DNA of 64,000 nt from Rhizobium leguminosarum (GTDB taxonomy: Bacteria > Pseudomonadota > Alphaproteobacteria > Rhizobiales > Rhizobiaceae): assembly GCF_001679785.1 (NCBI RefSeq), contig NZ_CP016286.1, forward strand, positions 4,350,501 to 4,414,500, read 5' to 3'. The position numbers and the translations under genes are program-made. How positions within the stretch are numbered: the first letter of the stretch is position 1; each line of letters begins with the position of its first letter. Positions 1 through 9,598 of this stretch are shown here, in pieces. The notes below the pieces were generated by a model. It saw only the letters and a program-made list of their open reading frames with translations. It had not been told where the DNA came from and searched no databases.

Positions 1-53
1 ACTGGAAATCGGTGCCGGGCGATGATTCCTGCCGTCGATGTGGGGGTAAGGTC

Positions 54-671
54 ATGCGAAAGCCGAATTCGATGAAGGGTCTGGAGGATCTCGGCCGCGT
101 GCGGCTGTCGCAAAACTTCTTCCTCCGCGATTTCCTGCATTCCGAAATCGCCGATTTCCATCGCATCCCCAATATCCCCGAAGATCCCGATCTGGCGATC
201 GAGGCGGGCAAGAGGCTTTGCGAGGAACTGCTGGAGCCGCTGGAGGCGACGTTCGGGCGCCTGCACATCCGTTCCGGCTATCGTTCGCCCGCGGTCAACA
301 GGTTCGGCAACGAGAACAAGCTGAACTGTTCGACCAATACCGCCACATCAGCGCATCACATCTGGGATATGAGGGATTTTGACGGCTGCATGGGCGCGGC
401 CGTCTGCATTGCCGTGCCATGGATGATTGACCATTACCACGATGAAAGCGACTGGCAGCGGCTCGCCTGGTGGATTCACGACCACCTGCCTTATGCCTCG
501 CTCTGCTTTTTCCCGAAGCTCTGGGCCTTCAATATCCAGTGGCACGAACGGCCGAGGCGGGTGATCCAGAGCTATATCAGCCCGCGCGGCATCCTGACCA
601 AACCGGGTATGGCCAATTGGAAAGGCGATCATTCCGAATGGTATGGGAATTTTCCATCGCTCAAAAGGTGA
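54..671 (+). CDS. Peptidase M15-like (DD-carboxypeptidase/hedgehog-fold) protein
   Basis: About 205 residues. The segment SGYRSPAVN followed by SAHHIWDMRDFDG resembles the Zn-binding region of M15-type peptidoglycan peptidases (a His and an Asp several residues apart after an 'SGYRS' turn). The order of motifs fits the family, but the second Zn motif is not obvious, so enzymatic activity is uncertain. I chose the ATG at 54 because a G-rich ribosome site (GGGGGTAAG) lies just before it; an in-frame GTG at 12 is possible. The 3' end overlaps the convergent acetyltransferase gene by 11 bases. No signal peptide is visible. A phage-endolysin-like or hypothetical origin cannot be excluded. Confidence 0.6.
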   Translation: MRKPNSMKGLEDLGRVRLSQNFFLRDFLHSEIADFHRIPNIPEDPDLAIEAGKRLCEELLEPLEATFGRLHIRSGYRSPAVNRFGNENKLNCSTNTATSAHHIWDMRDFDGCMGAAVCIAVPWMIDHYHDESDWQRLAWWIHDHLPYASLCFFPKLWAFNIQWHERPRRVIQSYISPRGILTKPGMANWKGDHSEWYGNFPSLKR

Positions 672-1104
672 TCCTATAGCGGATATGGCCGTCGCTCTCG
701 ACATAGCTGTCATAGAGCGCTCGCGCGGTTCTGTTCTGCTTGCTCGTATGCCAGTAGAGCCGCGACCAGCCCTCGGCTCTGCAGGTCGAAACCAGATCGT
801 CCATCAGCGCCCGCCCGACACCTTTGCCGCGCGCATCGGCATCGACGAACAGGTCTTCGAGATAGCAGTCCCTGCCGCGGATCCACGTGCCTTCATGGGT
901 GAGATAGACCGCAAAGCCCATGATCCGGCCATCGACGTCGGCGACGCGCATCGCGATCGCCGACGCCGGATCGAAGACCCGGCGCCATGTGGAATCGGTG
1001 ATATCGGCATCGACGGTGACGTCATAAAAGGCGAGATAGGCCGCCCAGAGCTCGCGCCAGCGGGCTTCGTCCTCGGGGCGGGCATCACGTATCGTCACGG
1101 TCAT
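661..1104 (-). CDS. GNAT family N-acetyltransferase
   Basis: 147 residues, normal for a single-domain GNAT. The acetyl-CoA binding motif A is visible as LEDLFVDADARGKGVGRALM (Q/RxxGxG/A type), and the C-terminal part (NRTARALYDSY) matches motif B. The substrate cannot be told from sequence. The gene starts 14 bases after the aldo/keto reductase stop on the same strand, so the two probably share a transcript. The 3' end overlaps the convergent M15-like gene. Confidence 0.85.
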   Translation of the reverse strand: MTVTIRDARPEDEARWRELWAAYLAFYDVTVDADITDSTWRRVFDPASAIAMRVADVDGRIMGFAVYLTHEGTWIRGRDCYLEDLFVDADARGKGVGRALMDDLVSTCRAEGWSRLYWHTSKQNRTARALYDSYVESDGHIRYRITF

Positions 1105-1118
1105 GGCGTCTCTTTCTT

Positions 1119-2067
1119 TCAGGCACCGGCTTGGTCGAGCAGCGCCATCGCCTCATCGGAAAGCGCAAGTGTCGCCGATTTCGCCAGGCTTTCAAGCTGC
1201 GAAAGGTTGGTCGCGCTGGCGATCGGCGCCGTCACGCCCTTCTTGCGCAGCAGCCATGCGAGCGAAATTTCTGCCGGCGCTGCACCGGTCTCGGCCGAAA
1301 CTTGTGTCGAGCGCGGCCAGAATACGTAGGCCCTTGTCGTCGAGATATTGCGAAACGCGGCCCTCGCGTGCACGGCCCTGCGTATCGGCCTTGCTGCGGT
1401 ATTTGCCAGTGAGGAAGCCGGCGGCGAGGCTGAAATAGGTGATGACGCCGATGTCTTCCTTGACGCAGAGATCGGCAAGCGGCCCCTCGAAGCTCGCGCG
1501 CTCATAGAGATTATATTCCGGCTGCAACACATCGTAACGCGGCAATCCAGCTTTTTCGGCAGCGTCGAAGGAAACCTGAAGCAGCGTCGCGTCATAATTC
1601 GAGCAGCCGATGGCGCGGATCTTGCCCTGTTGCTTCAGCTTGGCATAGGCGCCGAGCGTTTCCTCGTGCGGCGTATCTTCATCCGGCCAGTGCGAGAGAT
1701 AGAGGTCGATATAGTCGGTCTGCAGCCGGCGCAGCGAATCCTCGACCGCTTTCAGGACATAGGTCTCCTTCAGCGTCTTTCCCTGCCCCATGTCGGAGCC
1801 GACCTTGGTGACGATAACGGCCTTGTCGCGGGAGACCTTGGCTTGGCTTAGCCACCGCCCGATGATCTCCTCGGAATCGCCGCCCTTGTTGCCCGGAACC
1901 CACGAGGAATAGACATCGGCCGTATCGATCGTGTTCAGGCCCGCGTCGAAGAAGGCATCGAGAATGGCGAAGGATGTTTTTTCGTCGGCCGTCCAGCCGA
2001 AGACATTGCCGCCGATGACGATCGGCGCGACCGATAGACCTGTTTTTCCAAGCCGGCGCATTTCCAT
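1119..2067 (-). pseudogene. Aldo/keto reductase, frameshifted
   Basis: An aldo/keto reductase of the YajO/Tas type (NADPH-dependent carbonyl reduction). The N-terminal part reads [20 protein letters not shown], then the Asp/Tyr region (TIDTADVYSSW), the Lys region (IVTKVG) and the His region (YLSHWPDEDT). After LRILAALD the frame is lost and runs to a stop near 1192. The true C-terminus (VSAETGAAPAEISLAW ... MALLDQAGA) continues in another frame down to 1119. Removing one base near 1305 (GAC-a-CAA-GTT) joins the halves without a gap. The start at 2067 is preceded by GGAGAG; an upstream extension to 2130 is unlikely. This is either a real one-base insertion or a sequence error. Confidence 0.85.
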
Positions 2068-2244
2068 GACGCTCTCCAGAAGTGTGAAGGAATTGAAATC
2101 GCGGATACGGCAGAATGCCGCCCTGACCATTTAGTGCGATCCGCGCATCCGGGAAGGCAAACTTCCGTGATTTTAGGCCGCGCCATTGCGCCGCAGCTGA
2201 GGCCTGAATATGGTTCGCGGAAATCAGTTTGGGAGACTTGGATC

Positions 2245-3231
2245 ATGCTGCGTTTCGGTATCATTTCAACGGCGAAGATCGGCCGCGACAACGTCGTTCC
2301 GGCGATCCAGGATGCGGAGAATTGCGTCGTCACGGCGATTGCCAGCCGTGATCTCACGCGTGCAAGGGAGATGGCCGACCGCTTCTCAGTGCCGCATGCC
2401 TTCGGCTCTTACGAGGAGATGCTGGCCTCCGACGTCATCGATGCCGTCTACATTCCGCTGCCGACCTCGCAGCATATCGAATGGTCGATCAAGGCGGCAG
2501 ATGCCGGCAAGCACGTGCTCTGCGAAAAGCCCATAGCACTCAAGGCCGGCGATATCGACGACGTGATCGCCGCCCGCGACCGCAACCGGGTGGTGGTCAC
2601 CGAAGCCTATATGATCACCTATTCGCCGGTCTGGCAGAAGGTGCGCTCGTTGATCGACGAGGGCGCCATCGGTTCGCTCCGGCATGTGCAGGGCGCCTTC
2701 ACCTATTTCAACCGCGACCCCGCCAACATGCGCAACGTCCCCGAGCTCGGCGGCGGCGGCCTTCCCGATATCGGCGTCTATCCCGTCATGGGCACGCGTT
2801 TTTCCACCGGCAAGGAGCCGCTCTGGATCCAGGCGATCACCGAGCGCGATCCGGATTTCGGCACGGATATCTATTCGAGCGTCAAGGCCGATTTCGGCGA
2901 TTTCGAGCTGAGCTTCTATATCTCGACGCAGATGGCCAACCGCCAGGTCATGGTCTTCCACGGCACCGAAGGGTACATCGAGGTCAAGTCGCCGTTCAAC
3001 GCCAATCGCTGGGGGCCGGAAGAGATCGAGCTTGCCGACCGCAGCCACTCTGAATCGCGCATCTTCCGCTTCCAGGACAGCCGCCAGTACAAGCGGCAGG
3101 TCGAGGCCTTCGCCCGGGCGGTGACGAACGGCAAGGAAGAGATCGTCACGCTCGAAAATTCGAAGCTGAACCAGAAGGTGATCGACGCGATCTACCGGGC
3201 CAGCGAGAAGGACGGCTGGGAGGCAGTCTAG
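2245..3231 (+). CDS. Gfo/Idh/MocA family oxidoreductase
   Basis: 328 residues. An N-terminal Rossmann fold ([11 protein letters not shown]) precedes the family EKP motif (CEKPIALKA), followed by the C-terminal alpha/beta substrate domain. It is an NAD(P)-dependent dehydrogenase of sugars or related polyols; the exact substrate is unknown. The ATG at 2245 has GGGAG upstream; an in-frame extension to 2134 has no family similarity at its N-terminus. It diverges from the aldo/keto reductase across 177 bases. The stop codon TAG at 3229-3231 sits on the first base of a palindromic repeat. Confidence 0.88.
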   Translation: MLRFGIISTAKIGRDNVVPAIQDAENCVVTAIASRDLTRAREMADRFSVPHAFGSYEEMLASDVIDAVYIPLPTSQHIEWSIKAADAGKHVLCEKPIALKAGDIDDVIAARDRNRVVVTEAYMITYSPVWQKVRSLIDEGAIGSLRHVQGAFTYFNRDPANMRNVPELGGGGLPDIGVYPVMGTRFSTGKEPLWIQAITERDPDFGTDIYSSVKADFGDFELSFYISTQMANRQVMVFHGTEGYIEVKSPFNANRWGPEEIELADRSHSESRIFRFQDSRQYKRQVEAFARAVTNGKEEIVTLENSKLNQKVIDAIYRASEKDGWEAV

Positions 3232-3278
3232 CGCATAACCCCGAAAATCGGAATCGATTTTCGGAAAGGATTATGCGC
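3231..3278. repeat. Palindromic intergenic repeat (RIME-like hairpin)
   Basis: A long imperfect hairpin: GCGCATAA at one end pairs with TTATGCGC at the other, and CCGAAAATCG pairs with CGATTTTCGG inside. A 28-base core is identical to part of the element at 43496-43598. It follows the oxidoreductase stop directly and precedes the convergent GtrA gene, so it may also work as a bidirectional terminator. Confidence 0.7.
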
Positions 3279-3307
3279 CACTTCACAGGGTTAGAGCGGC
3301 GCTCTGA

Positions 3308-3685
3308 TCACTCGGCGCGGAAGACGAAGCGCGAATAGCCGAAGAAGCTGAAGATCATCGAGGCGACGCTGGCGATCACCATGGCCGCCAACGGCTGAAG
3401 CGCAGGCAGCGACAGCAGAAGCGCGGAATAGAGCCCGTAATTGACGAGCGCTGCCGTCACCCCGACCGAGCCGTAGCGAAAGCCTTCGGCGGCAAGCGAA
3501 CGGCCGGAGCGATCGAAGGTGAAGCTCCGGTTGAAAGCCCAGGTCGCCGCCATGGCGAAGGCGATCGCCACGAGCCTCGCCAGAAACGGCCCGAGCGGCG
3601 TCAGTGCGAGCAGCGCCGACAGGATGCCGGCATCGACGAGGAAGCCGATGCCGCCGGCAATAGTGAAGCGGATGAGCTTTTTCAT
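3308..3685 (-). CDS. GtrA-family membrane protein
   Basis: 125 residues with four hydrophobic segments, the usual size and layout of the GtrA/DPMS family. The N-terminus (RFTIAGGIGFLVDAGIL) and the C-terminus (ASMIFSFFGYSRFVF) match the family. GtrA proteins are thought to help move or anchor polyprenyl-phosphate-linked sugars at the inner membrane. The start overlaps the end of the GT2 glycosyltransferase gene by four bases (ATGA type), which implies translational coupling and a shared role in glycan modification. Confidence 0.88.
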   Translation of the reverse strand: MKKLIRFTIAGGIGFLVDAGILSALLALTPLGPFLARLVAIAFAMAATWAFNRSFTFDRSGRSLAAEGFRYGSVGVTAALVNYGLYSALLLSLPALQPLAAMVIASVASMIFSFFGYSRFVFRAE

Positions 3686-4689
3686 GCCGCATCCGCCTTG
3701 CGGTGACGCGCGCGGGATACCGGCCCTGCATCGCTGAGCGGCGCCTTCGTCGCGCTCGGCCTCTCCAGGCCGATATAATGGATACGAAGCTGATCGGCGC
3801 GGGCGCGCGCAACGGAATCCAGGATGACGCCGGCGGTGAACAGCATGAAGGAAATCATCATCAGCGCCGTCGACAGCACCCAGGTCGGCATGCGGCTGAC
3901 GAGACCCGTTTCGAAATATTCCGCCAGCACCGGCGCCATGAAGCCGAGGCTCGCCAGCATGAAGGTGGCGCTGATCGCGCTGAAAAAGGCGAAGGGCCGG
4001 GTTTCCTTCATCAGCATCGCGAACATCCAGAGGATCCTGGCGCCGTCGCGGAATGTCGAAAGTTTGGAATGCGAGCCTTCCGGCCGGCGGCCGTAGTCGA
4101 GCTCCAGCTCGCTGACCGGCAGCTTCAGCCGCGAGGCATGCACGGACATCTCGGTTTCGATCTCGAAGCCGCCAGATACCGCCGGGAAACTCTTGACGAA
4201 TCGGCGTGAAAACGCGCGGTAGCCGGAAAAGATATCGGTGAAGTCGGGGCCGAAGATCATCCGGTAGAGCAGGTTGAAAAGCCGGTTGCCGAGCGCATGG
4301 CCCTGACGGCCGGCATCGGCGTGCACACCGCGCCTTGTGCCGACCACCATGTCGGCGCGCTCGGTCAGAAGCGTGCGCACCAGTTCCTCGGCATCCTCGG
4401 GTGCATAGGTGCCGTCGCCGTCGGCGATGATGTAGATGTCGGCGTCGATATCGGCGAACATGCGGCGCACGACATGGCCCTTGCCCTGACGCCGCTCGCG
4501 CACGACATGCGCGCCGGCGAGCATTGCCTGCAGCGCGGTGCCGTCGGTGGAATTGTTGTCGTAGACGTGGATCGCAGCATCGGGCAGCGTCGCCCGGAAG
4601 CCCTGGACGACAGGGCCGATCGTCGCCGCTTCATTATAGCAGGGAAGCAGGACGGCAATATTCAGATTATCGGTACGCGATCGGGCCAT
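3682..4689 (-). CDS. GT2 glycosyltransferase (polyprenyl-phosphate glycosyltransferase type)
   Basis: 335 residues from the ATG at 4689; the frame is open to 4722. A GT-A domain is clear: LLPCYNEAATIG near the N-terminus, then ADGDGTYAPEDAEEL with the metal-binding Asp residues. Two C-terminal membrane segments follow (about residues 235-290), the layout of dolichol-phosphate mannose synthase and GtrB-like enzymes. It should load a sugar from a nucleotide donor onto undecaprenyl phosphate. It overlaps the GtrA gene and faces a large polytopic membrane protein across a 159-base divergent gap. Donor sugar and final acceptor are unknown. Confidence 0.88.
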   Translation of the reverse strand: MARSRTDNLNIAVLLPCYNEAATIGPVVQGFRATLPDAAIHVYDNNSTDGTALQAMLAGAHVVRERRQGKGHVVRRMFADIDADIYIIADGDGTYAPEDAEELVRTLLTERADMVVGTRRGVHADAGRQGHALGNRLFNLLYRMIFGPDFTDIFSGYRAFSRRFVKSFPAVSGGFEIETEMSVHASRLKLPVSELELDYGRRPEGSHSKLSTFRDGARILWMFAMLMKETRPFAFFSAISATFMLASLGFMAPVLAEYFETGLVSRMPTWVLSTALMMISFMLFTAGVILDSVARARADQLRIHYIGLERPSATKAPLSDAGPVSRARHRKADAA

Positions 4690-4848
4690 GACTCTACTCG
4701 TTACACTTAAAGCCGCGCTCAACCTAAATCACGCGCCGTTAATAAGACCCTATGACGCAGGCAAAATCGGCAGCTGCCACAAACGGCTTTACACTTTCTT
4801 GATCGGCGGCGGCTAAAGTTCGGGTATCGAAACGAACCGCTAACCACA

Positions 4849-6717
4849 ATGAACGCTGTGCAGCCGATCCCCCATGCATCCTCCGCGATCGACGCTCCCA
4901 GGGGCGGGCTGCCCGCTCCCAGGGGCGGGCTGCGCGACCTGCTGACGCGTCTCTGGCCAACCGTCATCGCCTATAGCGTCATCCTTGCTGTCGCCATCCT
5001 CATCACCAAGCTTTCCGGCGCTACCGATTACGTCGGCCCCGACAATGATGACGGAATGCGTCTCGTCGAGGTTCGCGATTTTCTGGCCGGGCAGGGCTGG
5101 TTCGATCTGATGCAATACCGTCTCGGCCTCGACGGCGGCACGCTGATGCATTGGTCGCGGCTGATCGATCTGCCGATCGCCTCGCTGATCTGGTTCTTTG
5201 GCCTGTTTGCGCCCCGCGAGACGGCTGAAGCGCTGGCGCTCGCCGTCTGGCCGGTATCGCTCATCCTGCCCGCCATGCTCGCCATGGCGGTTGCCGGCCG
5301 GCGCATCGGCGGTGTTGCCGCCATGCATATCAGTCTCGGCTTGACCGGTCTTGCGATCTACACCGGAAACCGCTTCGCGCCGGGCGCCATCGATCATCAC
5401 AATGCACAGCTGGCTTTGGTCGCGACGATGATCGCTATGCTGCTGGATCCCGAGCGTCGCGCTTGGAGTTATGCGGTCGCCGGCATCGCGGCAGCGGTTG
5501 CCATCGCCATCGGCGCCGAGACGACACCTTTCGTCGCCGCCGTCTGCCTGACCATTGCCCTGCTCTGGGCATGGGAGGGCGAAGATTTCGCTGCCGCCGC
5601 GAGGGCCTTCGGGCTGGCGCTGGCGATTGCGATCAGCATCCTCTTCTTCGCAACGGTGCCGCCCCGGCTTTATTCAATGGTCACCTGCGACAATCTCTCG
5701 CTCGGCTATTACAGCCTGGCGGCGATCGGCGGCGGGTTGCTGTTGTTTTCGGCGGTTTTTGCCAGCCGCCTGCGCCGGCACTTGCGCTTTGCCGCACTCG
5801 CCGTCGTCGGCGCCGGTGTTTTCGGTTCGGCGATCGTGATCGCACCGCAATGCCTGAGCGATCCGCTGGCCGGTCTCGACCCGATGCTGGTCGAGCTCTG
5901 GCTCAGAAATGTTTCGGAAGCGCAGTCGGTTTTCGCTCTCGGACGCACGGACCCCTTCTCGATCGGTGCCTTCTATGCGGCCGGCCTGTTCGGCATCGCC
6001 GTCTGCATCTTCCGTGTCGTTCAGCGTGACCGCGTGCAGATCCATCTGGTCCTGCTCTTCCTGCTGATGACGAGCTGGGCTATCGCGCTGCTCCAGGTGC
6101 GCGGTTCGACGTTCTCGAACCTGATCTCCATCCTGCCGCTTGCCCTGTTGATTATCGATGTCCGCCGCATCTCCAACGGCGACAGCGAGAATGTTGCAGC
6201 CGCCTTCGTCTATATCGTCACCGTGCTCGCCAGTGCTCCGGCCGCCTGGGCCGTCGGTGGCGGATTTGTCTCGCTGCAGATGCAGAATGCTGCGCCGAAG
6301 AAGGCGGCAGAGCCGGCAAAGAAGATTTCCTGCACATCGCAAGCGGCGCTGGCGCCGCTCGCCGGGCTACCGGCCGGTCTGGTCTCGGCGCCGTCGGAAA
6401 TGGGCGTGCCCATCCTCCGCTTCACCGCCAACCGGGTTCTCTCCGCGCCCTATCATCGCAATCAGGGCGGCATGCTGACGGAGCTGCATATCGGCATGGC
6501 CAAGCCGCAGGAGGCGGAAGCCTTCCTGAAGGGGACCGGCGTGACGGTGCTTGCATTCTGCCCCGGCGACCTGCAGACCCGCGAGATCACCAAGCTGAAG
6601 CCGGATGGGCTCTATGCTGAGCTCGGCAAGGGCAATATCCCACCCTATCTGGAACCGCTCCCGAAGGCGGCGAACGTGGGCGTTCAGTTCTTTCGCTATC
6701 GGCCGGCGACGAATTGA
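4849..6717 (+). CDS. Polytopic membrane protein, GT-C/oligosaccharyltransferase-like
   Basis: 622 residues. A hydrophobic segment at about 32-53 is followed by a loop with GPDNDDGMRLVEVRDFL, then roughly ten further hydrophobic segments and a soluble C-terminal region from about residue 480. An acidic Asp-rich motif in the first large extracytoplasmic loop is a feature of GT-C glycosyltransferases such as STT3, so a lipid-linked sugar transferase is a reasonable guess, not proven. The divergent GT2-GtrA pair supports a role in surface glycan assembly. Near the N-terminus the sequence APRGGLPAPRGGL comes from a 21-base in-frame tandem duplication. Confidence 0.7.
   Translation: MNAVQPIPHASSAIDAPRGGLPAPRGGLRDLLTRLWPTVIAYSVILAVAILITKLSGATDYVGPDNDDGMRLVEVRDFLAGQGWFDLMQYRLGLDGGTLMHWSRLIDLPIASLIWFFGLFAPRETAEALALAVWPVSLILPAMLAMAVAGRRIGGVAAMHISLGLTGLAIYTGNRFAPGAIDHHNAQLALVATMIAMLLDPERRAWSYAVAGIAAAVAIAIGAETTPFVAAVCLTIALLWAWEGEDFAAAARAFGLALAIAISILFFATVPPRLYSMVTCDNLSLGYYSLAAIGGGLLLFSAVFASRLRRHLRFAALAVVGAGVFGSAIVIAPQCLSDPLAGLDPMLVELWLRNVSEAQSVFALGRTDPFSIGAFYAAGLFGIAVCIFRVVQRDRVQIHLVLLFLLMTSWAIALLQVRGSTFSNLISILPLALLIIDVRRISNGDSENVAAAFVYIVTVLASAPAAWAVGGGFVSLQMQNAAPKKAAEPAKKISCTSQAALAPLAGLPAGLVSAPSEMGVPILRFTANRVLSAPYHRNQGGMLTELHIGMAKPQEAEAFLKGTGVTVLAFCPGDLQTREITKLKPDGLYAELGKGNIPPYLEPLPKAANVGVQFFRYRPATN
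4894..4933 (+). repeat. 21-bp in-frame tandem duplication
   Basis: Two exact 19-base copies (GCTCCCAGGGGCGGGCTGC at 4894-4912 and 4915-4933) lie 21 bases apart inside the coding sequence of the polytopic membrane protein. They encode APRGGL twice in the cytoplasmic N-terminal tail, before the first membrane segment. Confidence 0.9.
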
Positions 6718-6830
6718 CGCCGGCACTCTTCAGGATGGGATAAAGCATGTCGCGACAACGACATGCGTACAATCAACCGCGGGAAGCCACTGAAAGATCG
6801 CGATACGCTTATCAGTGTGAAAACGCGCTG

Positions 6831-7076
6831 TCAGTGCGTAACGCGCATGGCGCGGCGAAGGCGCTGATTGGCATAGAGCCCGAGCACGAAGAGCATGAGG
6901 CCGCCATTATAGCCGAGCACGGCATAGACGAATGCGAGAATAGACACCGGCCCGGGCGAGGTTATCGCCGCCAACGCGAATGTCATTCCGATCAGCGCGG
7001 CGACCAGCGCGATCACGCCAGCCGAACGCGTCTGCCCGGCGCTGACGCCCAATGCTGCTGCTGTGAGAATAATCAT
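6831..7076 (-). CDS. Small membrane protein, function unknown
   Basis: 81 residues from the ATG at 7076, which has GGGAAGG upstream; the frame is open to 7130. About three hydrophobic segments are visible (MIILTAAALGVSAG, ALVAALIGMTFALAAI, ILAFVYAVLGYNGGLMLFVL) with a basic C-terminus (NQRLRRAMR). I do not recognise a family. It is convergent with the large polytopic protein gene and sits 113 bases from it. Confidence 0.6.
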   Translation of the reverse strand: MIILTAAALGVSAGQTRSAGVIALVAALIGMTFALAAITSPGPVSILAFVYAVLGYNGGLMLFVLGLYANQRLRRAMRVTH

Positions 7077-7418
7077 TTCAGCACCTTCCCAGAGAGAACG
7101 AGGGGAAGCATAGGAAGCGCCAACTAACAAAGATTTACCGGCGATCTTCGCCGAAAAGCCTTTGTATTGCGGTGGTTAGCAATCCCTTTCGGGTAAAACG
7201 CGTATTCTAACTATCCGTTCCGCCACAAAACATATTTACTCGATTTTGTTGTTTGTTGGCCCGGCTGCAACGATTGCATGTGCAGCATGCCAGGAGATGA
7301 GCGCGCTCGACGCAAGGGCGACGAACCCCTCGCGCGACCTATCTCAATGGTCAGGAAAACCGATCCCAATGCCAGTGCCGATCTTTCCGTTTGCCGCCGT
7401 TGGACATAGAAAGAGGGG
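7077..7418. other. Gene-free upstream region of xseA
   Basis: 342 bases between the divergent small membrane protein and xseA. I see no credible coding frame. Two short hairpins are present (CGGCGATCTTCGCCG near 7139 and GCATGTGCAGCATGC near 7275). The promoters of both flanking genes must lie here, but no clear -35/-10 pair stands out by eye. Confidence 0.5.
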
Positions 7419-8999
7419 ATGAGCAACGTCTTCGACGGCGATTCGCCGACCAACCTTGCCGAATATTCTGTTTCGGAACTTTCCGGCTCGATCAAGCGCA
7501 CCGTCGAAACCGCTTTCGACCAGGTTCGCGTGCGTGGAGAGATCTCCGGCTATCGCGGGCCGCATTCCTCGGGCCATGCCTATTTCGCGCTGAAGGACGA
7601 CCGCGCCCGCATCGATGCCGTCATCTGGAAGGGCACGTTTTCGCGGCTGAAGTTCCGCCCGGAAGAGGGCATGGAAGTCATTGCCACCGGCAAGGTCACC
7701 ACCTTTCCCGGCTCCTCGAAATATCAGATCGTCATCGAGACGCTGGAGCCGGCCGGCGCCGGCGCTCTGATGGCGCTGATCGAGGAGCGCAAGCGCAAGC
7801 TTGGCGCCGAGGGTCTGTTCGATGCGACCCGCAAGAAGCGGCTGCCCTTCATGCCCAGCGTGATTGGCGTCGTCACCTCGCCGACCGGCGCCGTGATCCG
7901 CGATATCCTTCACCGCATCTCCGATCGCTTTCCCGTGCATGTCCTCGTCTGGCCGGTGAAGGTGCAGGGCGAGGGCTCCGGCGAGGAGGTGGCAAACGCC
8001 ATTCGCGGCTTCAACGCGCTGGAACCTTCAGGCGCCATCCCGCGCCCGGATGTGCTGATCGTCGCACGCGGCGGCGGCAGCCTGGAAGACCTCTGGAGCT
8101 TCAACGACGAAATCGTCGTGCGTGCTGCGGCTGAAAGCCGGATACCGCTGATCTCTGCCGTCGGCCATGAGACCGACTGGACGCTGATCGACTATGCCGC
8201 CGATGTCCGCGCGCCGACGCCGACAGGGGCAGCGGAAATGGCGGTTCCCGTCAAGGCGGAGCTCGAAGCGCAGGCCGCCGCTCTTGCCGCGCGCCTGCAG
8301 GGCTGCATGAACCGGCAGATGGATCAGCGCCGCCAGTCCGTGCGCGCCCTGATGCGGGCATTGCCGTCGATCGACCAGCTTCTCGCTTTGCCGCGCCGCC
8401 GCTTCGACGAGGCCTCCGCCGGCCTTGGCCGGGGGTTGGAGCTCAACACCATCAACAAGCGCCGCGGCTTCGAGCGCGTCGCCGCGCATCTGCGTCCTGA
8501 TGTGCTGTCCAACCGCATCGCCGAGCGCCGCCAGACGCTGAACGAGCGCATGGCCCGGGCCGAGCGCATGGTCGAACGGCTGATCGACCGCTCGAAATCA
8601 CGCGTCGATCGCGCCGAAACCATCCTCGCCTCACTGCCTGCCCGGCTGAAGAGCCAGACCGACCGCGGTCGCGAACGCCTTGGCAATCTTTCTCGCCACG
8701 CCGATACGGCGGTCCGCCACCAGCTGACCCGCGCGCGCGCCGAGCTTTCCGCGCAGGACCGCGTGCTGCAGTCGCTCTCCTATAAGAATGTGCTGAAGCG
8801 CGGTTACGCCGTCATTCGCGATGAGGATAACAATCCGGTCTCACAGGCCGTTCACCTCTCCGCCGGCATGGGCATCGCCATCGAATTCGCCGACGGCCGT
8901 GTCGGCGCGATGACCACGGAAGGCGGCACACCGCCGGCCGGTGCCAAGAAGCGCAGCGCAAAACCCGCAGAACCGCCGAAGCAGGGAAGCCTGTTCTGA
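7419..8999 (+). CDS. xseA: Exodeoxyribonuclease VII large subunit
   Basis: 526 residues, typical length. The N-terminal OB-fold ([19 protein letters not shown]) is followed by the catalytic core with the conserved [17 protein letters not shown] and [17 protein letters not shown] motifs, then a long helical region and a Lys-rich tail. With XseB it degrades single-stranded DNA to oligonucleotides. No xseB is present in the window. The next gene starts two bases after the stop, so the two are cotranscribed. Confidence 0.96.
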   Translation: MSNVFDGDSPTNLAEYSVSELSGSIKRTVETAFDQVRVRGEISGYRGPHSSGHAYFALKDDRARIDAVIWKGTFSRLKFRPEEGMEVIATGKVTTFPGSSKYQIVIETLEPAGAGALMALIEERKRKLGAEGLFDATRKKRLPFMPSVIGVVTSPTGAVIRDILHRISDRFPVHVLVWPVKVQGEGSGEEVANAIRGFNALEPSGAIPRPDVLIVARGGGSLEDLWSFNDEIVVRAAAESRIPLISAVGHETDWTLIDYAADVRAPTPTGAAEMAVPVKAELEAQAAALAARLQGCMNRQMDQRRQSVRALMRALPSIDQLLALPRRRFDEASAGLGRGLELNTINKRRGFERVAAHLRPDVLSNRIAERRQTLNERMARAERMVERLIDRSKSRVDRAETILASLPARLKSQTDRGRERLGNLSRHADTAVRHQLTRARAELSAQDRVLQSLSYKNVLKRGYAVIRDEDNNPVSQAVHLSAGMGIAIEFADGRVGAMTTEGGTPPAGAKKRSAKPAEPPKQGSLF

Positions 9000-9001
9000 C
9001 G

Positions 9002-9595
9002 ATGCGGATCCTGCTGGTGCTTGCCCATCCGCTGGAGGATAGTTTCGCCGCTGCCGTGGCAAGGACTGCGCGTGAGGCGCTGGAAGCCTCCGGCCATGTT
9101 GTCGACCTGCTTGATCTCTACCGCGAAGATTTCGATCCGCGTCTTTCGAAGGCCGAGCGCAGCGGTTATTTCGACCAGCCCTATGACACCTCAGCCGTTG
9201 CCGATATAGTTATCCGCCTGAAGGCCGCCGATGGCCTGATCCTCGTCTTTCCGCAATGGTGGTTCAATTTTCCGGCCATCCTCAAGGGTTTCTTTGACCG
9301 CGTCTTCGCCCCCGGCGTCGCCTTCAGCCATGATGCCGCTGGCGGCCGTATCGTGCCGCAGCTGACCAATATCAGGCTGCTCTATGCACTGACGACGACA
9401 GGCTCGCCCTGGTGGCTGGTGCGTCTCTATATGGGCGATCCGGTACGCCGGCTCTTGAAGCGCGGCATCGCCGCCTTCTGCTCGAAGGGATTGAATTTCC
9501 GCATGCTCAGCCTGCACGACATGGACCGGGCCACCGATGCAAAGCGCAGGGCGCATCTCGATCGCGTGCGCAGGCTGCTATCGGCGGTTCGATAG
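9002..9595 (+). CDS. NAD(P)H-dependent oxidoreductase, flavodoxin-like fold
   Basis: 197 residues of the MdaB/KefF/NQO family of FMN- or FAD-dependent quinone reductases. The start (RILLVLAHPLEDSFAAAVA) gives the flavin phosphate loop, and FPQWWFNFPAILKGFFDRVF is the conserved flavin/substrate segment. The gene follows xseA by two bases and ends three bases before the convergent MarR gene. The likely role is two-electron reduction of quinones; the physiological substrate is unknown. Confidence 0.88.
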   Translation: MRILLVLAHPLEDSFAAAVARTAREALEASGHVVDLLDLYREDFDPRLSKAERSGYFDQPYDTSAVADIVIRLKAADGLILVFPQWWFNFPAILKGFFDRVFAPGVAFSHDAAGGRIVPQLTNIRLLYALTTTGSPWWLVRLYMGDPVRRLLKRGIAAFCSKGLNFRMLSLHDMDRATDAKRRAHLDRVRRLLSAVR

Positions 9596-9598
9596 CCG

